Below, piece after piece: positions 51,956 through 63,950 of a stretch of 64,000 bases of DNA. Origin of the DNA: Alligator mississippiensis (taxonomy: Eukaryota > Chordata > Crocodylia > Alligatoridae); assembly GCF_030867095.1 (NCBI RefSeq), contig NC_081828.1, positions 511,001 to 575,000 of the forward strand. The letters are read 5' to 3'. Position numbers and translations under genes: made by a program. The notes under the pieces are model-generated. The model had not been told where the DNA came from. It was given only the letters and a program-made list of their open reading frames with translations, and searched no databases. The first letter of the stretch is position 1. Each line of letters begins with the position of its first letter.

Positions 51956-53939
51956 AGAGCAAGGGGAGCTGGAGGCAAAGCAGCTGATCTCTCAGCCATC
52001 AGAGTAGCCACAGCCCAGGGCGTGCGGCTGCCCAGGGAGGTGCCAGCCCTGGGCGCTGCCCCTGCGGAGGAGCCAGGCCAGCGGAGGGCTGGGCGAGGTG
52101 CCCAGCGGCCCTGGTGCAGCAGGGGCAGAGGTGGCCGTGCAGGGGCCAGGGGTCAGCTCTGGGGACAGGCACTCGTGGGCAGGCGGCTCCGGGCGCTGGG
52201 GCCTGCCCCAGACCCGTGTCTCCGCAGCCCCTGCACGGCGGAGCCTCATGGCACTGCCGCCCTATGGGCAACGCGCCGCCGGCTTGGGGCCACGGGCTGC
52301 TGCCACGACACTCCTTGCGGTCTCCGGTGGGTGCCGTGTCCCAGCCGGGGCTGGGCACTCTCTGCCACTGGGGCTGCGTGGACGTGTGACCTGCCCAGGC
52401 CCACAGTGCCCGGAGCCCATGGCGGGCACGTCCCGGCGCCCTGGGGAAGGGTGGTTGAGTGACACAGGGTTAACCGGCCCCGGCCCTGGCACTCCTGGAG
52501 CCGGCGGCACGGGCATGGGCACCGCACCACCCTGCCCTCAGCCTCTGCTGTGAGCACCGGGCTGGGCTGACACCCCCCGGTCCAGGACCCCAGGAGCAGG
52601 GGGGGACGCAGCTGCTCCTCGCCCAGACACCCCATGACGTGCCTGGGGGCTGCTTGTCCCATCAGAGCCGCAGCTGGAGGTAGCGGGCGAACGGCGCTGC
52701 TGAGGGGCCACCTGCACCCCGGCAGGGAGCCAGGAGGGGACCTGGTAGCACCCCGCCCCCGCCCCCGCCCCGGCCGACAACGCTGCGGGTCCAGCGGGTC
52801 TGTCCAGGCTCGCAGCGCCAGGATCGGGCCCTGCAGACTGCTCTGTGCCCAGCGCAGGGAGGGTCCTGCACACGGGGGGAGGCGGGGGCTGCACCCCTGC
52901 CCTGCCCCTGCCTGCGCTGAGACCCCATCCCCGCTGCGCCCCCCAACCAGGCGCCAGGGTCCCTCCCAGGGGACGCAGCAGGCACCACGTGGGGCCACGC
53001 AGGGCCGCAGCAGGCAGCAGCCGAGCCCGGGGACGACGTGTCCTTGCCCCACAGCTGTCGCATGCAGGAGCACCGCGGACCGCGCTGCCGTGGCCGTGGC
53101 CAGGCGCTCACACAGGTGCTGCTCCTGCCAGGCCCAGCGCCACGGCCCCACAACCATCGCCCGCTGCGGGGACGCGCATGCCACCTCTACAGCCCCGCCT
53201 GCCCCCGCCGACTCCCACCAGCCGCCCTCACCACAGGACCAGCACCTGCACAGTCCCTTCGTTAGCTGCTGGCTCCACAGTGCCCAGCCGGCAAGCCGGG
53301 CACAGAGCCCCCCGTGCAGTCTCCCCATCTCTACCCGCCCTGCTGGGCGTTGCTGTGACCAGGATGCGGCCCATGGGCATTAGTGTCTGGTCCGTCTTGT
53401 GCCTGGTGCCCAGGGCCCATGCGCTGGTAGGGGCCACGCAAAGGCATCCCCAGTCACGCCAACACAATGGGGACCACGCAGCGCCTGCTGCCCCATGGGG
53501 CCATGGACAGGGGTGGGCGCACAGGACCCTGAGGGCCCCGGGGCTGGGGGGCTGCCCACACAGCCCACGAGGCTCCTGCCAGGGGGAGAACCAGTGCACT
53601 TGCCATGCTAGCCCTGTCTGAGGAGGTGGGCAGGATTTGCACTGGGGGCCCCAGGAAGGGCCAAACTGGGCAAGCCCCGGGGACCAGGGAGGCCAGGAGC
53701 GCCCACGCCAGTCTGGCCGGAGCAGAGAGCAGCTCGGCAGCAGGGACGTGCTGGGGCAGGCGCCGGCTGCAGGGACCTGAGCTCAGGCAGCGCCGGGCAC
53801 CGGGAACAAGGACGGGCCTGGCCTGGCCTGGCGCAGAACCAGCAGGGGTGTCACGGGGCCTCTGCCCCCTCGTCCTTGGCCCGGTCCCCGCGCAGGGCCA
53901 GGAGCAGGTTCCCCCGGCCGCAGAGCTTCCAGCGCACCG

Positions 53940-53985
53940 CCAGCATTAATTGGAGTGTGATATGCTCTAATTAGCACCTTCTCCT
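53940..53985. promoter_or_regulatory. Small AT island with paired homeodomain cores
   Basis: CATTAATTGGAG and CTCTAATTAGCACC within 35 nt, in otherwise GC-rich sequence. Confidence 0.3.
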
Positions 53986-54084
53986 CTCACCCCGGGGAGG
54001 AACCGAGAGGTAACCAGAGCCGCGGGGCGTCGAGTCACTGGCACCCGCCAGTCGCTGCTCCCGCCCTGGACGGCACTGCCTGGA

Positions 54085-54350
54085 GCCATGCGTGTGTGTG
54101 AGCACGCATGTCTATTTGCACGTTCACTTCTGTGTGTATGTGCATGTGCGCGCACATGTGTACATTCACCCCTGTGCGTGTGCACGTTCATCTATGCCTA
54201 TGTTTGCACATTTCTGTGTGTGTGTGCATGCATGTACAAGTGTGTTTGCACTTTCATCTGTGTGTACATTTGTGCTTGCACACTCGCTTCTGCTTGTGTG
54301 TGCTTGCATGTTCAGGGGGGGTGTGTGTGTGTGACTGCACATCCACACAG
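54085..54350. repeat. TG/CA-rich simple-sequence region, Z-DNA prone
   Basis: About 265 nt of GTGTGTG, GTGCATGTGCGCGCACATGT and similar blocks. It makes long Cys/Val/His-rich spurious frames on both strands. Confidence 0.85.
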
Positions 54351-54889
54351 GGTCTGTGCAAAGGGCGCAGGATGGCGGCAGCTGCGGGGCCCGACCTTGA
54401 CCCTATGCAGCAGCTCCCCCCGAGGTCAGCAGGGCCACTGTGCATGGCTGTACATATGCACACACATGCGCACGTGTGCATGCAGGCTTGCATCGCTGCT
54501 CTTACCCTGCGCAGCTGCCTGGTGCCAAGGCCAGGCTGCTGCATCCTGCTGCGCCTCAGAGGCAGCTCAGGGCCCAGCCATGAGCCAGGCTTGGGACCCG
54601 CACCCGGCCCAGCCCCCGGGCTCTGCCCAGCAGCACTGGTGCCCCCGCCTGCCCCTGCCCCCCAGGGCCCAGCCTGGACCTGTGCACCCTGCGGCAGGTG
54701 TGGGCAAAGCAGGGGCTAGGGGTGCAGGGTCCTGGGACTCAGGTGGGTAGCAGGTTCAGGGTGCCAGCCCCCACCCTTACACCCTCACACGCGGGGTGGG
54801 GGGAGCAGCTTCTGCAGATGCTGTTGCTGTGTTTCCATGGTGATGAGACGTGATGACAGCTCAACCTGATAGGGTCGTTACTCTGCAGG

Positions 54890-54904
54890 TGGGGGGGGGG
54901 GGGG
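54890..54904 (+). repeat. G homopolymer run
   Basis: About 13 consecutive G residues following GGT; similar C runs occur at 50945-50957, 55012-55020 and 63955-63975. Such runs are often sequencing or assembly weak points. Confidence 0.85.
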
Positions 54905-55497
54905 CCCTGAGTACAGCCCCTGCCCTGGGGGAGGGGGCACCTTGCAGGCCAGAGCCAAGCCCAGGACAGGGGGGCAGGGGGCCGGGCTGGGGCATCCTGG
55001 AGGGGGCAGCCCCCCCCCCCATTGCAAGCACCGCAAAGTGCCTGGGGCCCGTGTGTGTGTGCAGGGGGCAGTGCCCTGCACGTGCCCGCGCTGCAAGGCG
55101 CTCTATGCTGGCACACGCCAGGCCCATGTGTGCATGCAGGAGACGGTGCCCTGCACAGCTCTGTGCTCAGCAGCAGCCCGAAGCTGCAGCCCCTGCACGG
55201 GCCACGCTGGGCTGCAACCTCGTGCCCGTTGCATCGTGCCCGCGGGACCCCGAGACCGCTCCAGGCAGCAGCAGGGGCATCGTGCCCAAAGCCCGGAGGC
55301 AGGGAGCAGAAGTGTGGGCGGGGGGGGTGGGTCCCAGCTGTGGTAGCCCCAGCGCTGCCGGCAGGAGGTGCTGCAGGGCACGGGGGCCGTGACCGTGGAC
55401 ACCCCCAGCGGCCACGGGAAGGTGGAGGGTCCCGGGGCCGTGGGTGGGCGCTGCCCTGGCCGCCGCTGTCCCTGCCCTACCCAACACGCTGCTCCCC

Positions 55498-55630
55498 CCA
55501 CACTAATTCAATTGAAAGTGATTTCTTCCTGGCAGCGCGATCGATCCCTTGCCCCGCCGACCCAGCAAATGGATGTGGGCGAGGGGGAAATTGAATTTGC
55601 AGCCATTTCTATTGGGATTTAATTGGCCGG
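55498..55630. promoter_or_regulatory. Candidate conserved non-coding element (AT island)
   Basis: AATTCAATTGAAAGTGATTT at the left, AGCAAATGGATG in the middle and GGAAATTGAATTTGCAGCC plus GGGATTTAATTGGCC at the right. Several ATTTG/CAATT homeodomain-like cores, no repeat tail, surrounded by >70% GC by eye. Confidence 0.4.
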
Positions 55631-56698
55631 TCTCACCTCGTGGCTGCAAGCCCAGCACTGCCACGCAGCCTGGCCCCTTCGTGGGAGCCCTGTGCTGAGT
55701 GGCATAGCCCCTGCGCCAGCCCCAGCCCGAGCCTGGCAGGGCCCGAGGGAGCTGGGGCACTGCAGCTCCGGGCCCAACACCCAGGGCCAGCCTGGCCCTG
55801 GCCCTGCGGGTGCATGCATGTGCACGTGCATGTGCGAGCTGCACACATGCTTGGGCCCAGGCCAGTACACACCAGGGGCAAGGCCTGGCTGCCTGGGGCA
55901 GGGGCCAGGGCCAGCGTGGGCAGGGGATGTTCCCGCTCAAGGCCCCAGACTCCCAGCAACGGGGGCGGGGGCGGGGGCGGGGGCGCACATTCCAGAGGCC
56001 ACAGGCATCCAGCCCCGCTGCCAACGTCTGGGCGGGGACGGCCCCGGCATCCCAATGAGGGAGACAATGGGGCCAGGCTGGCCGCGCTGCTGCCGAGGCA
56101 ACCCCCAAGCACCAGGCGGAACGCACACGCATGCACACACACGTGCACGCAGAGCACACAGCCACCCTGCAGCAGGCACCCCCAGAACACGCTGCGGCAT
56201 GCACTGCTCTCAGCCCCAGGACACGCTCCGTGCTCACGACACGCCCTGCGTGCTGCACAAGGCACAGGCACAGCCACGCGTGACGTCCGGGCGCGGGCAC
56301 GGGGGAGCCAGCAGTGCATCAGCCGAGGGCTGGGGCGAGCTCCCCGCAGCTGCTCTGACAAGCACAGGGTCTCCCAGCAGCTCCGACGGCACCGCCTGCC
56401 CTCCTCCCCTGCTGGGACCCCCCGCCCACCCTGCTACCCGCAGCCCAGCGCCTTGGAGCAGGGCCCCACGCCCTTGCCGTGCTCCCCATGCCTGCAGCCC
56501 CTGCTGGGGCCTTCCCCTCATCCTGCGCAGCAAGGTGGGCTGAGAGCAGCTGGGTCCGTCTCCCTGCTGCACCCTGGCCTGGGCAGGCAACGGGGGCATG
56601 GGCTCCCCCGCGCCAGCGGGCACAGAAGTCCTGCTGAGCCGTCCTGGGAGCCCTGCGGCCCGGGGAAGTGCTCGGGGGCCCGAGGGAAGGAGCTGCGG

Positions 56699-56731
56699 GA
56701 GCTGGAGCTGGAGCTGGAGCTGGAGCTGGGG
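56699..56731 (+). repeat. GAGCTG hexanucleotide microsatellite
   Basis: Five tandem GAGCTG units (GGAGCTGGAGCTGGAGCTGG). Confidence 0.92.
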
Positions 56732-56809
56732 GAGGTTGCAGGCAGAGGCAGGGCAGTGGGATGCATGCACACATATGCACACACACGTGTAAGGGGCAGG
56801 GGAAACACC

Positions 56810-57185
56810 ATGTATCCGGGTCCAACAAGGCAGTTTTCCTTAAGCCTCCAGGGGATAGCTGTTCTTCTGGCATGGTTTAGTACCCGCCGAGGTGTTGGGG
56901 CTTAATGCCCATTTGATGGAAATGGGAAGCTTTTCCCTAGCTTGTTCCTGTGGCCACACGGCCGAGGGCAGGCGAAACCCGGGGGCTTTCAAACCCCAAG
57001 CCTCTGGGCTTGGGCCTGCATGGAGGATGCCTCCCAAAAGACTCGGGAAATATCCGAAGCCCCAGGGGGGGGTGGAGGATGCTTGCCAGCTGTAGGGCCA
57101 CTTCTGGTTCTGGGCTGACTCGTGGATTTGGCTGATTTGGCTTGAAACACAAATTTATTTTTTTTAAAGAAAAGTAAAGGCAGCA
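56810..57185. other. Unclassified element, possible interspersed repeat
   Basis: A 370-nt block of moderate GC that ends in an A/T-rich tail (AATTTATTTTTTTTAAAGAA at about 57152-57171). Contains GGATTTGGCTGATTTGGCTT and CTCGGGAAATATCCGAAGCC. The tail suggests a retroposed sequence, but I cannot name a family. Confidence 0.35.
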
Positions 57186-57269
57186 ACGTGAACAAGGGCT
57201 GGTCTGGGCTCCCTGGGTTGGTCTGTGCGGCTGCGGCCCCTGCCTCTGCAAGGGGTGTTAAAATGCCCG

Positions 57270-57425
57270 TGAGAGACCCCAGGCTGAGGCCGTGGCCCTG
57301 CTGCAGAGGAAGGCAAAGCCCCTCCAAATCCAAACTGATCGGAGCAGGGGGGAAATCCCTTCCTGCCCCAGGGCAGCGCGGGACTGAGCCCGAGTGCAGG
57401 GGCAAGACCCTCCAGCCGGGACCCT
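57270..57425 (-). repeat. GC-drifted copy of the dispersed CR1-like 3' relic
   Basis: GAAGGCAAAGCCCCTCCAAA, GGGGGAAATCCCTTCCTGCC and GGCAAGACCCTCCAGCC line up with the relics at 10230-10320 and 240-300, with many A/T to G/C changes. Confidence 0.6.
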
Positions 57426-58189
57426 GCGGGTCAGTCGCTGCGCAGCTCTGGCGCAGCGCCGTCCCCGAGCCCAGCCTGGGTGCAGCCCCTGCCACGTGCA
57501 GCAGCAGGGGAGCCCTGCTTCCCCCCCTGCAGCTGCCTGTGGCCTGGCCCCACAGCAGGGTCCCCCACTTCTACACGGGTCACAGCCGTGGCCGGGCCCA
57601 GCCACGCCTGTCACATGGGATGTTAACCCACTCCACCCCTCCTGGCTGCCGCAGGACAGACTGGCTCCCCCAGCTTGCGCTGCATTGTGGGAAGGTCCCC
57701 CCTAAGCACCCGCAGCCCCGTGCACCCGCCCCTCGGTGCAGGGCACGTGGGGCTGTGCCAGCTGGGTTCCTGCCCCACCAAGCAGAGATGGGCCCAAGGG
57801 AAGCAGAGGCCTCTCAGTGCCATGTCCATGGGTAGGCGCCCCAGGCTGCGCTCTTCCACCCAGCAGTGCCTTTCCTAGGCCCAGCAGTGGCTGCTCCCTG
57901 CCCCTCACCCTCCCACCAGCCTTGGCTGTCACCGTGGCTGTGGCAACCTGCAAGCTGTGCTCTGCATCCTTCCTTAACGAGGGGCCTAACAAAAGGTCGG
58001 GCTCCCTGAGCTGGTGGCCTGGCGGAGGGCACTGCCCCGTCCCAGCCCGGCTCAGGGCCCAGGGCACCCAGTGCTGCTAGAGCCAGGGCACGGGGCCGCC
58101 ACCCGCGAGATGCTTGCCACAGGTGCACAGAGGCCCACAGACAGACGCGTGCTTGGTCACGTGGAGATCACAGGCACGTTGAGCAGCCG

Positions 58190-58868
58190 TGTTTCATAGA
58201 TTCATAGACGTTAGGGCTGGAAGGGACCTCAAAGATCATCGGGGCATGAAGCCAGCTCGGGTCAAAGGACCCCAGCAAGATAAACGTCCAAATGTTTCTT
58301 GAAAGTGTCCGGAGTCGGTGCCTGCACCACTTCTGGGGGAGCCTAGTCCAGGCCTTGGGGGCTCGGACAGTAAACAAGGTTGTCCTTATGTCCGGCCTAA
58401 AACGGTCTCGAAGGAGTTTGTGACCGTTGGTCCCTGTTATCCCTTGGGGCGCTCTGGTGAACAGGCGCTCCCCCAGACCCTGGTGCACGCCCCTGGTGTG
58501 CTCATAGGTGGGCACCAGTCCCCCGGAGCCTGCGCTTCTCCAGGCTGAAGCGTCCCGTGGCTCTCAGCCTCGCTTCATAAGCCTCATTCGCCTGCTGTGT
58601 GATCACGTGTGCGTCTCTCCTCTGCACTCTCTCAAGCCTCTCCACGTCCTTGTTGAACTGAGGAGCCCTTAGATCCAGAATTGGACGCAGTGCTCCAGCT
58701 GCGGCCTCACCAAGGCCGAGCACAGTGGGAGGATGACGTCCCGGGATTTACTTGTGAAGCATCCGTGGATGCAAGCCAGCGTTTTGTTCGCTTTACCAGC
58801 TGCAACATCACGCTGGTGGCTCATGTTCATCTTGCGGTCAATCCTGACCCCCAAATTGAGCCAGCCTG
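58190..58868 (-). repeat. CR1 LINE 3' end, antisense
   Basis: Starts TTCATAGATTCATAGACG and GGGCTGGAAGGGACCTCAAA. The minus strand encodes ORF2 C-terminal strings (RDVILPLCSALVRPQLEHCV, QFNKDVERLERVQRRD, ARLRATGRFSLEKRRLR). CpG content is higher than in the intronic CR1 copies. Confidence 0.9.
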
Positions 58869-59564
58869 GCCACGTGGCAACGATTATTGCCTGGGGCAAG
58901 CCCCACTGCACCCCACGCCTGGGCCGGGGAAGGCGCCAGGCCAGGCACGGCAGTCAGCAGGACCGATTGCGTCGTACTGGGACACAAAGGGGCCATTGCT
59001 CCCTGCAGCATCAGGGCCAGGACCAGCGCTCGCTGCCGCGCCAGGGTCACGGAGGCGCAGCCACGGGCAGAGCAGGAGCCGAGGCAGCAGAGGGGCCGGA
59101 CCCCAGGGCACGGGGCCAGCGCCGGAGCTCCCCGTGCCGTTCACAGGGGCAGGCGTGCAGGAGCCCAGCTGGGATGGCAACGCAGGGCAGGCACTTGGGG
59201 CGGTGAGCGCTAGCACCTGCGGCCACCGGCACGCTGGACCTCACCCCAAAGGCCCCAGCAGCCAAGCCGAAGCTGGGCAGGGGCCAGGGCTGCCCACAAG
59301 AACGGGCCGTGGCGCTCCCAGACCCAGGAGCCGTCCCTGGCAGCCCGTGGCCCACGTCCGCCTGTGGCACTGCCCAGGCATCGGCCCCACAACGGCCGGA
59401 TCCTGCTCGGGGTGCTGCGCGGTGCCGGTCGCCTCCCGCCAGCCGAGGACGAGGTGGGCCGGGAGCGCGGCGCAGGCAGGCTCCAGGCCAGGGCCCACGG
59501 CTGCCGCCTTCTCGCAGCCGGCGTGGGAGGCCACGGGCCGGGTGGACGCCGCCGGGCTGGGCTT

Positions 59565-59738
59565 TGCAGCACGAAAACGTGTTTCCCTGTTAAGCGAGGG
59601 ATTTTTTTAGCAGCCTGTTTATGGGAACGCGCCGCCCCCGGCATGAATTATGCACGAGGCCTGGCCCTTGCGCTTGCACAACATCAATTTCCCCCGCCAC
59701 GCCAGGCAGCACTTAGGCCTAAAAGCTTTGGTAAGTGG
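59565..59738. promoter_or_regulatory. Candidate conserved non-coding element with forkhead site
   Basis: CTGTTAAGCGAGGGATTTTT, TGTTTAT (forkhead core, 59616-59622), GCATGAATTATGCAC, ACATCAATTTCCCCC and GGCCTAAAAGCTTTGGTAAG within 170 nt. Non-repetitive AT island in GC-rich DNA. Confidence 0.4.
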
Positions 59739-59739
59739 T

Positions 59740-62700
59740 TCTGCGGGCCAGCGACCGGGGCGGGGGGCCGCCAGGCTGCCAGCAAGGGCCTGCCTCGGGG
59801 CCTGCGAGGCAGAGAGCACAGGCGTGTGAGCCTGGACACACGTGTCCTTCAGAGTCCCTGCACACACCTGCGCGGCAGGGCTCGGACGCTGGGGTATAAG
59901 GGCTGCAGCGCAGGGGCTGGAGGCGATGGAGACCGTGACCCACACGGGCTCCTTCCCGTCCACCCATCGGGGGCAGGATGCGACCTGGGCCTGTGCAGGC
60001 GATGCCCTGGGCACGGGGAGGCGGCGGGCAGGGTCAGATGGGGTCAGCTGGACCCGGCAGGGGTTGGACTGACCTGATCCAGGCCCCCGGTGCACAACTG
60101 TGCACCTCCAACGGGGCCCGGCCGGCGCAGCGCAGCTCCATGCCGCGTGTCCCCGGCTCCCAAGGCAGGGCAGCGGGGAGGCGCAGCGGGGAGGCGCGTG
60201 CGGCTGGAGCCGCTCCACCAAGGGGACAAGGAGCGACGGGCAGAGACGTGCAGCTCAGAGCGCAGGGGCAGGGTGAGGGCGATGTGGGTCGGCCCCCCGG
60301 AGCCTGCGGAGGGAACGTGGACCAGGACTGGCGCAGGCTCCTGCAGCTGCGCCGCGCGAGGGGGGAGGCGAGGCCCCCGCCCAGCCAGGCCGGGGCAGAG
60401 CCTACCCTGGCCTCCAGCGCATGGGACAAGGATGGGGCGGCCGTGCAGTGCAAAGGAGGCGCCCTTGGACCGGTGGAGAGCGGGGAGCAGACAGCACCGC
60501 ACGCGCCTGGGGCAGCAGCCCGGTCTGGATGCAGAGAGCTACCAGACCCCCTGGCGAGGAGCGCAGGGGAGGGGGAGAAGCTGCCCCGTGCCGACAGGCC
60601 CGTTAGCCTGGCCTGGGTCGCTGGCCTCAGGGTCGAGGCCGGGGAACGAGCTGCGAAGCATGAAGGGTGGCGGTGGCGGGCGAGATAAACGCAGCAGCAG
60701 ATTACACTGCCGCATCCGATCCCCTCTGCTGATACCAGCCCCGATGATGTAGGCAAGGAGCCGCGGTCCACCTCATCTGCCCGCGCTCCTGCAGCGCAGT
60801 CGTTCCCACGGCCCCGGGAAACCAGCACAGCCCAAGGAGCACAAGCATCGCAAGGCGGCCAGGGCTGGCGGGGGACGGTGCTCGCAAGGAGAGCTCACGA
60901 CGGAGCCAGCGGGCACGGCCAGCGCAGAGCGCATGGGCGCGGGGACGACCCCGGGGCAGAGCCATGAGGAAGGGGCTCGAATCCTACAGCGCCGAGTGCA
61001 CGCAGGGTCCCGGGGCAGAGGGTGCGGCTGCCTGGGCCGGGGCAACGCGATGCGACGCATGTGCCTGGGGCAGGAAGGGCGCGGGTCTGCTCCGGGGGCT
61101 CTGCCCCAGCCTGCAGCGCAGGCCCTTGCCCGAGGCACTTGGCGGCAGTCCTGCAGGCAGCCGGCACCCCCGGGGCCGCTCGCTTCTCCTCTGCTGGGCC
61201 AGGAAGGGCCTCGGCTGGTCAGCTCCGTGGCAGGGACGCAGCACAGGGGCCGGGCCTCTGGGCCCGACGCCCCAACGCATCTCGGGGCAGAGCAATGCCC
61301 ACCCCACGCGCTGCGCTGCAGCTGTGAGCCCGTGGCAGCCTAAGCACGGTGGCCGCAGCAGCTTGGGCCGTACCCCGCTGTGCGGGTCCCTCAGAGGCAC
61401 GTCCACACGCGGGAGCGCAGGGCCCACGTGGCGGCTGGCACGGCCCGCAGCCCCAGGCTGCCAGCGAGGGGCTCACCTGTTGGCAGGTGAAGACGGTGCC
61501 ACGAGAGCCAGGGAGTGCTGGCCTCGTGCCTCGCCCGCCCCAGGTCTCGGTCTCCGTCTCCATCTCCTGCAGCTGCGCTGCTCCTGCTGCGGACGCGGGG
61601 CCGGAGCCGTTTCTCACTCACTCACTAGACACGGCAAATGCTAAACGGTTTGTGCACACCCCCGCGCACGGCAGAGGCGGCTGCCGCGATCCAGCCCCGC
61701 ACAGGTGGTGAGCGGCGCACGGCCCTGGCCCCGGGACAGGGTGGGATGGGAGCGTCTCTGCCACGTCCTGCTCTCATCTCCCCCAGCAGGACCCAGGACC
61801 CCCCACGGCGGCTGCCCCTGCCACGGCCCCGCAGGAACCTGTCTGCAGAGCGTCTGTGAGCCCAGGGCCTGCACCCCCCGCACCAGCCCCCGGCGCGGGG
61901 GCACGACCCCCCACCCCCATGCAGCAGGCAATGTGGGCACCGCTGCCAGCACAGCTCCCCAGGGACCAGGGCATGCCCTCAGGGCGTCTGCTCCAGCCCC
62001 TGCCATCAGCCTGCTCCCTCCGCTCCCGACCCTGCAGATGGACAGCACCGCCTTCGCTGCACGGGCACAGCGCGCAGGGACAGAGGGACTTGCCCAAGGC
62101 CTCCCAGGACGGCACTGGCAAAGCAAGCCTGACTTCCCCAGGCCTTGGGCAGTACTGGGGCGCTAGCATCGTTAGTGCACCCACAGCCTCTCCCCTAGGC
62201 CCCTGGAGCAGCAATGGGGCCATCGCGGGCCCGGGCCAGATGACGCCTCGGTGCCTGGTCCTGTGGACTTCCCCAGGCCGTGGCCATCACAGGCAGGTGC
62301 ACGTGCTCCCGAGCCAGCCAGGAGGAACCCGTGCGCAGCCGCTGGGAAGGGCTGGAGCGAATCTGCACGATGGGTCACGCTCGGAGTCCAGCCCCGTGAC
62401 ACCGCAGACTTGCACAGGTGTGAGCAGAGCGGTCTATGACGACGTGCCCCTTCTCCATCCCCGCACACTCACATCATCCTCCTGGCCCCCCATGCTGGGA
62501 ACCATGGAGCAGCCCCCGCCCGGGACCTGCCCCACCTGCACCGGCTGCGCAGGGGCAAGCCCTGCATACACGCCTCTTGCAATCCCACTCGCTTGGGCCT
62601 TGCACGGGCTCGGACCCAGCCACACACCAGGGCAGCCTGCAGGGTCCTGCCCCAAGGGGCCCAGCACCATCAGGATACCCCACCCCCACCGCTGCCCAGC

Positions 62701-63950
62701 CCCTGCCCCTACCCCAACAAGCCCTGGGGGGCCGAGTGGGGAGGGTCCCACAGCCAAGGGACCCCCAAGCTATTTTGGCAGCAGCAGGGTCCTGCCAGCC
62801 CCAGCCCCTGGGCTCCAGGACACAGCTGTGGTCAGATCAGAGAGCCCCAGGGCTCCAGGCTGCAGCTACCTGTGCAGGTGTGGTGGGTGGAGCCAGCCAC
62901 TCGGTTAACCCCTGCCTGCCCAGTGCTGGCCTCATCCTCCCCATCCCAACACTAGCATCCCTGCCCTGCCACTTCCCGCCCCACCAGAGACCACAGGCAA
63001 AGGGCGGCTCCGGGGACCAGCCCTGCAGACAGGCGAAGCACCAAGACCGTGGATTGCCTGTGTACCCCAGGCCCTCGCGTCTCACGGCTCCTCCTGCATC
63101 CTCACGGGCTGCGCTCCAGCCTCCCTGTGCTCCGTGGACAGGTCTGTCGTGTGCCACCATTGGAGAGCACGAGAGACCGCGTGCCACCGGTGTCCCGGGC
63201 CGTGGCCTTGGCAGGGAGCCGAGCAGCTGGGACGTGCTCGGAGGAACCCGGCAGGCTCCCGCGCTGTGGAGGAGGGTAGGACGGCCCCAGGGCCCTGACA
63301 GCCCGGGCTGGGGGACGCCTCCCCATGCTCAGGTCCACGTACACGGTGACCCCGAGCACACGTGCATGACGCGACAGCAGGTGTGAGCACAGAGCCCTCG
63401 TCCCCCTTGAGCACAGCCCCGTGTCCTGGCTCCAGCTGGGCCCGCCCTGGTGCGGCGGAGGAAGGGGAGGAAAGAGCAGCCCGTTGCTGGACTCTTGACC
63501 AGGCGGGAAAAGCTTTCTCCTGGCCCCTGCGGCTGCGACGCCGGAGCTCAGCTGCCTGCCCGCGCTCTCCCGCTGGGACTGGCTCCGCAGCCACGGCCTC
63601 CCTCCCACCCGCTGCCACCCCGGGGCGCCCCGTGCCTCCGTCCACAACGAGCCGGGAGCTCCTCCGCTCGTCCCCGCATCGCCGGGCTGGGACGGATCCG
63701 GGCCTGCGCCCGCAGGTGCTTCCCTGAGGCTGGCGCCACCTCAAGTGCCTTCTGGTACCCAGAGCGAGCGTTGGCCCTGGCCCCTGGCCCCTGCCCCAGC
63801 GGGGAGGCGTCCTCCCATCCCACTGCGGAAACCCTGGGGCTGGGGCTGGGGCTGGGGCTGGGCCACCGCGTCGGCACCGCAGGCCCAGGGCCGGGGCCGG
63901 CTCAGTCCCGGGGCAGCCCCCAGGCTCCTGCCAGCTCTCCCAGCAGAAGG
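59740..63950. other. GC-rich intergenic DNA without recognised genes
   Basis: Long frames on both strands arise from scarcity of AT-rich stop codons. No splice-coherent homology, RNA gene or intact repeat is recognised. A short less GC-rich patch lies at about 60660-60750, and a GGGGCT repeat at 63836-63862. Confidence 0.55.

Noticed and set aside
54088-54750. Cys/Val-rich 220-codon frame (could look like a secreted cysteine-rich peptide)
   Set aside because: It is a translation of the TG/CA simple repeat; all frames and both strands give similar patterns.
55640-56905. 421-codon plus-strand frame in the intergenic region
   Set aside because: Low-complexity Pro/Ala/Arg/His translation across CA repeats and a hexamer repeat, no recognisable domain, and equally long frames on the other strand.
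60000-60090. Sense CR1 tail suggested by GGGTCAGCTGGACCCGGCAG and GGGGTTGGACTGACCTGATC
   Set aside because: The match is short and lacks the terminal ATCTATGA repeat or upstream ORF2 remains, so I could not support it as a feature.
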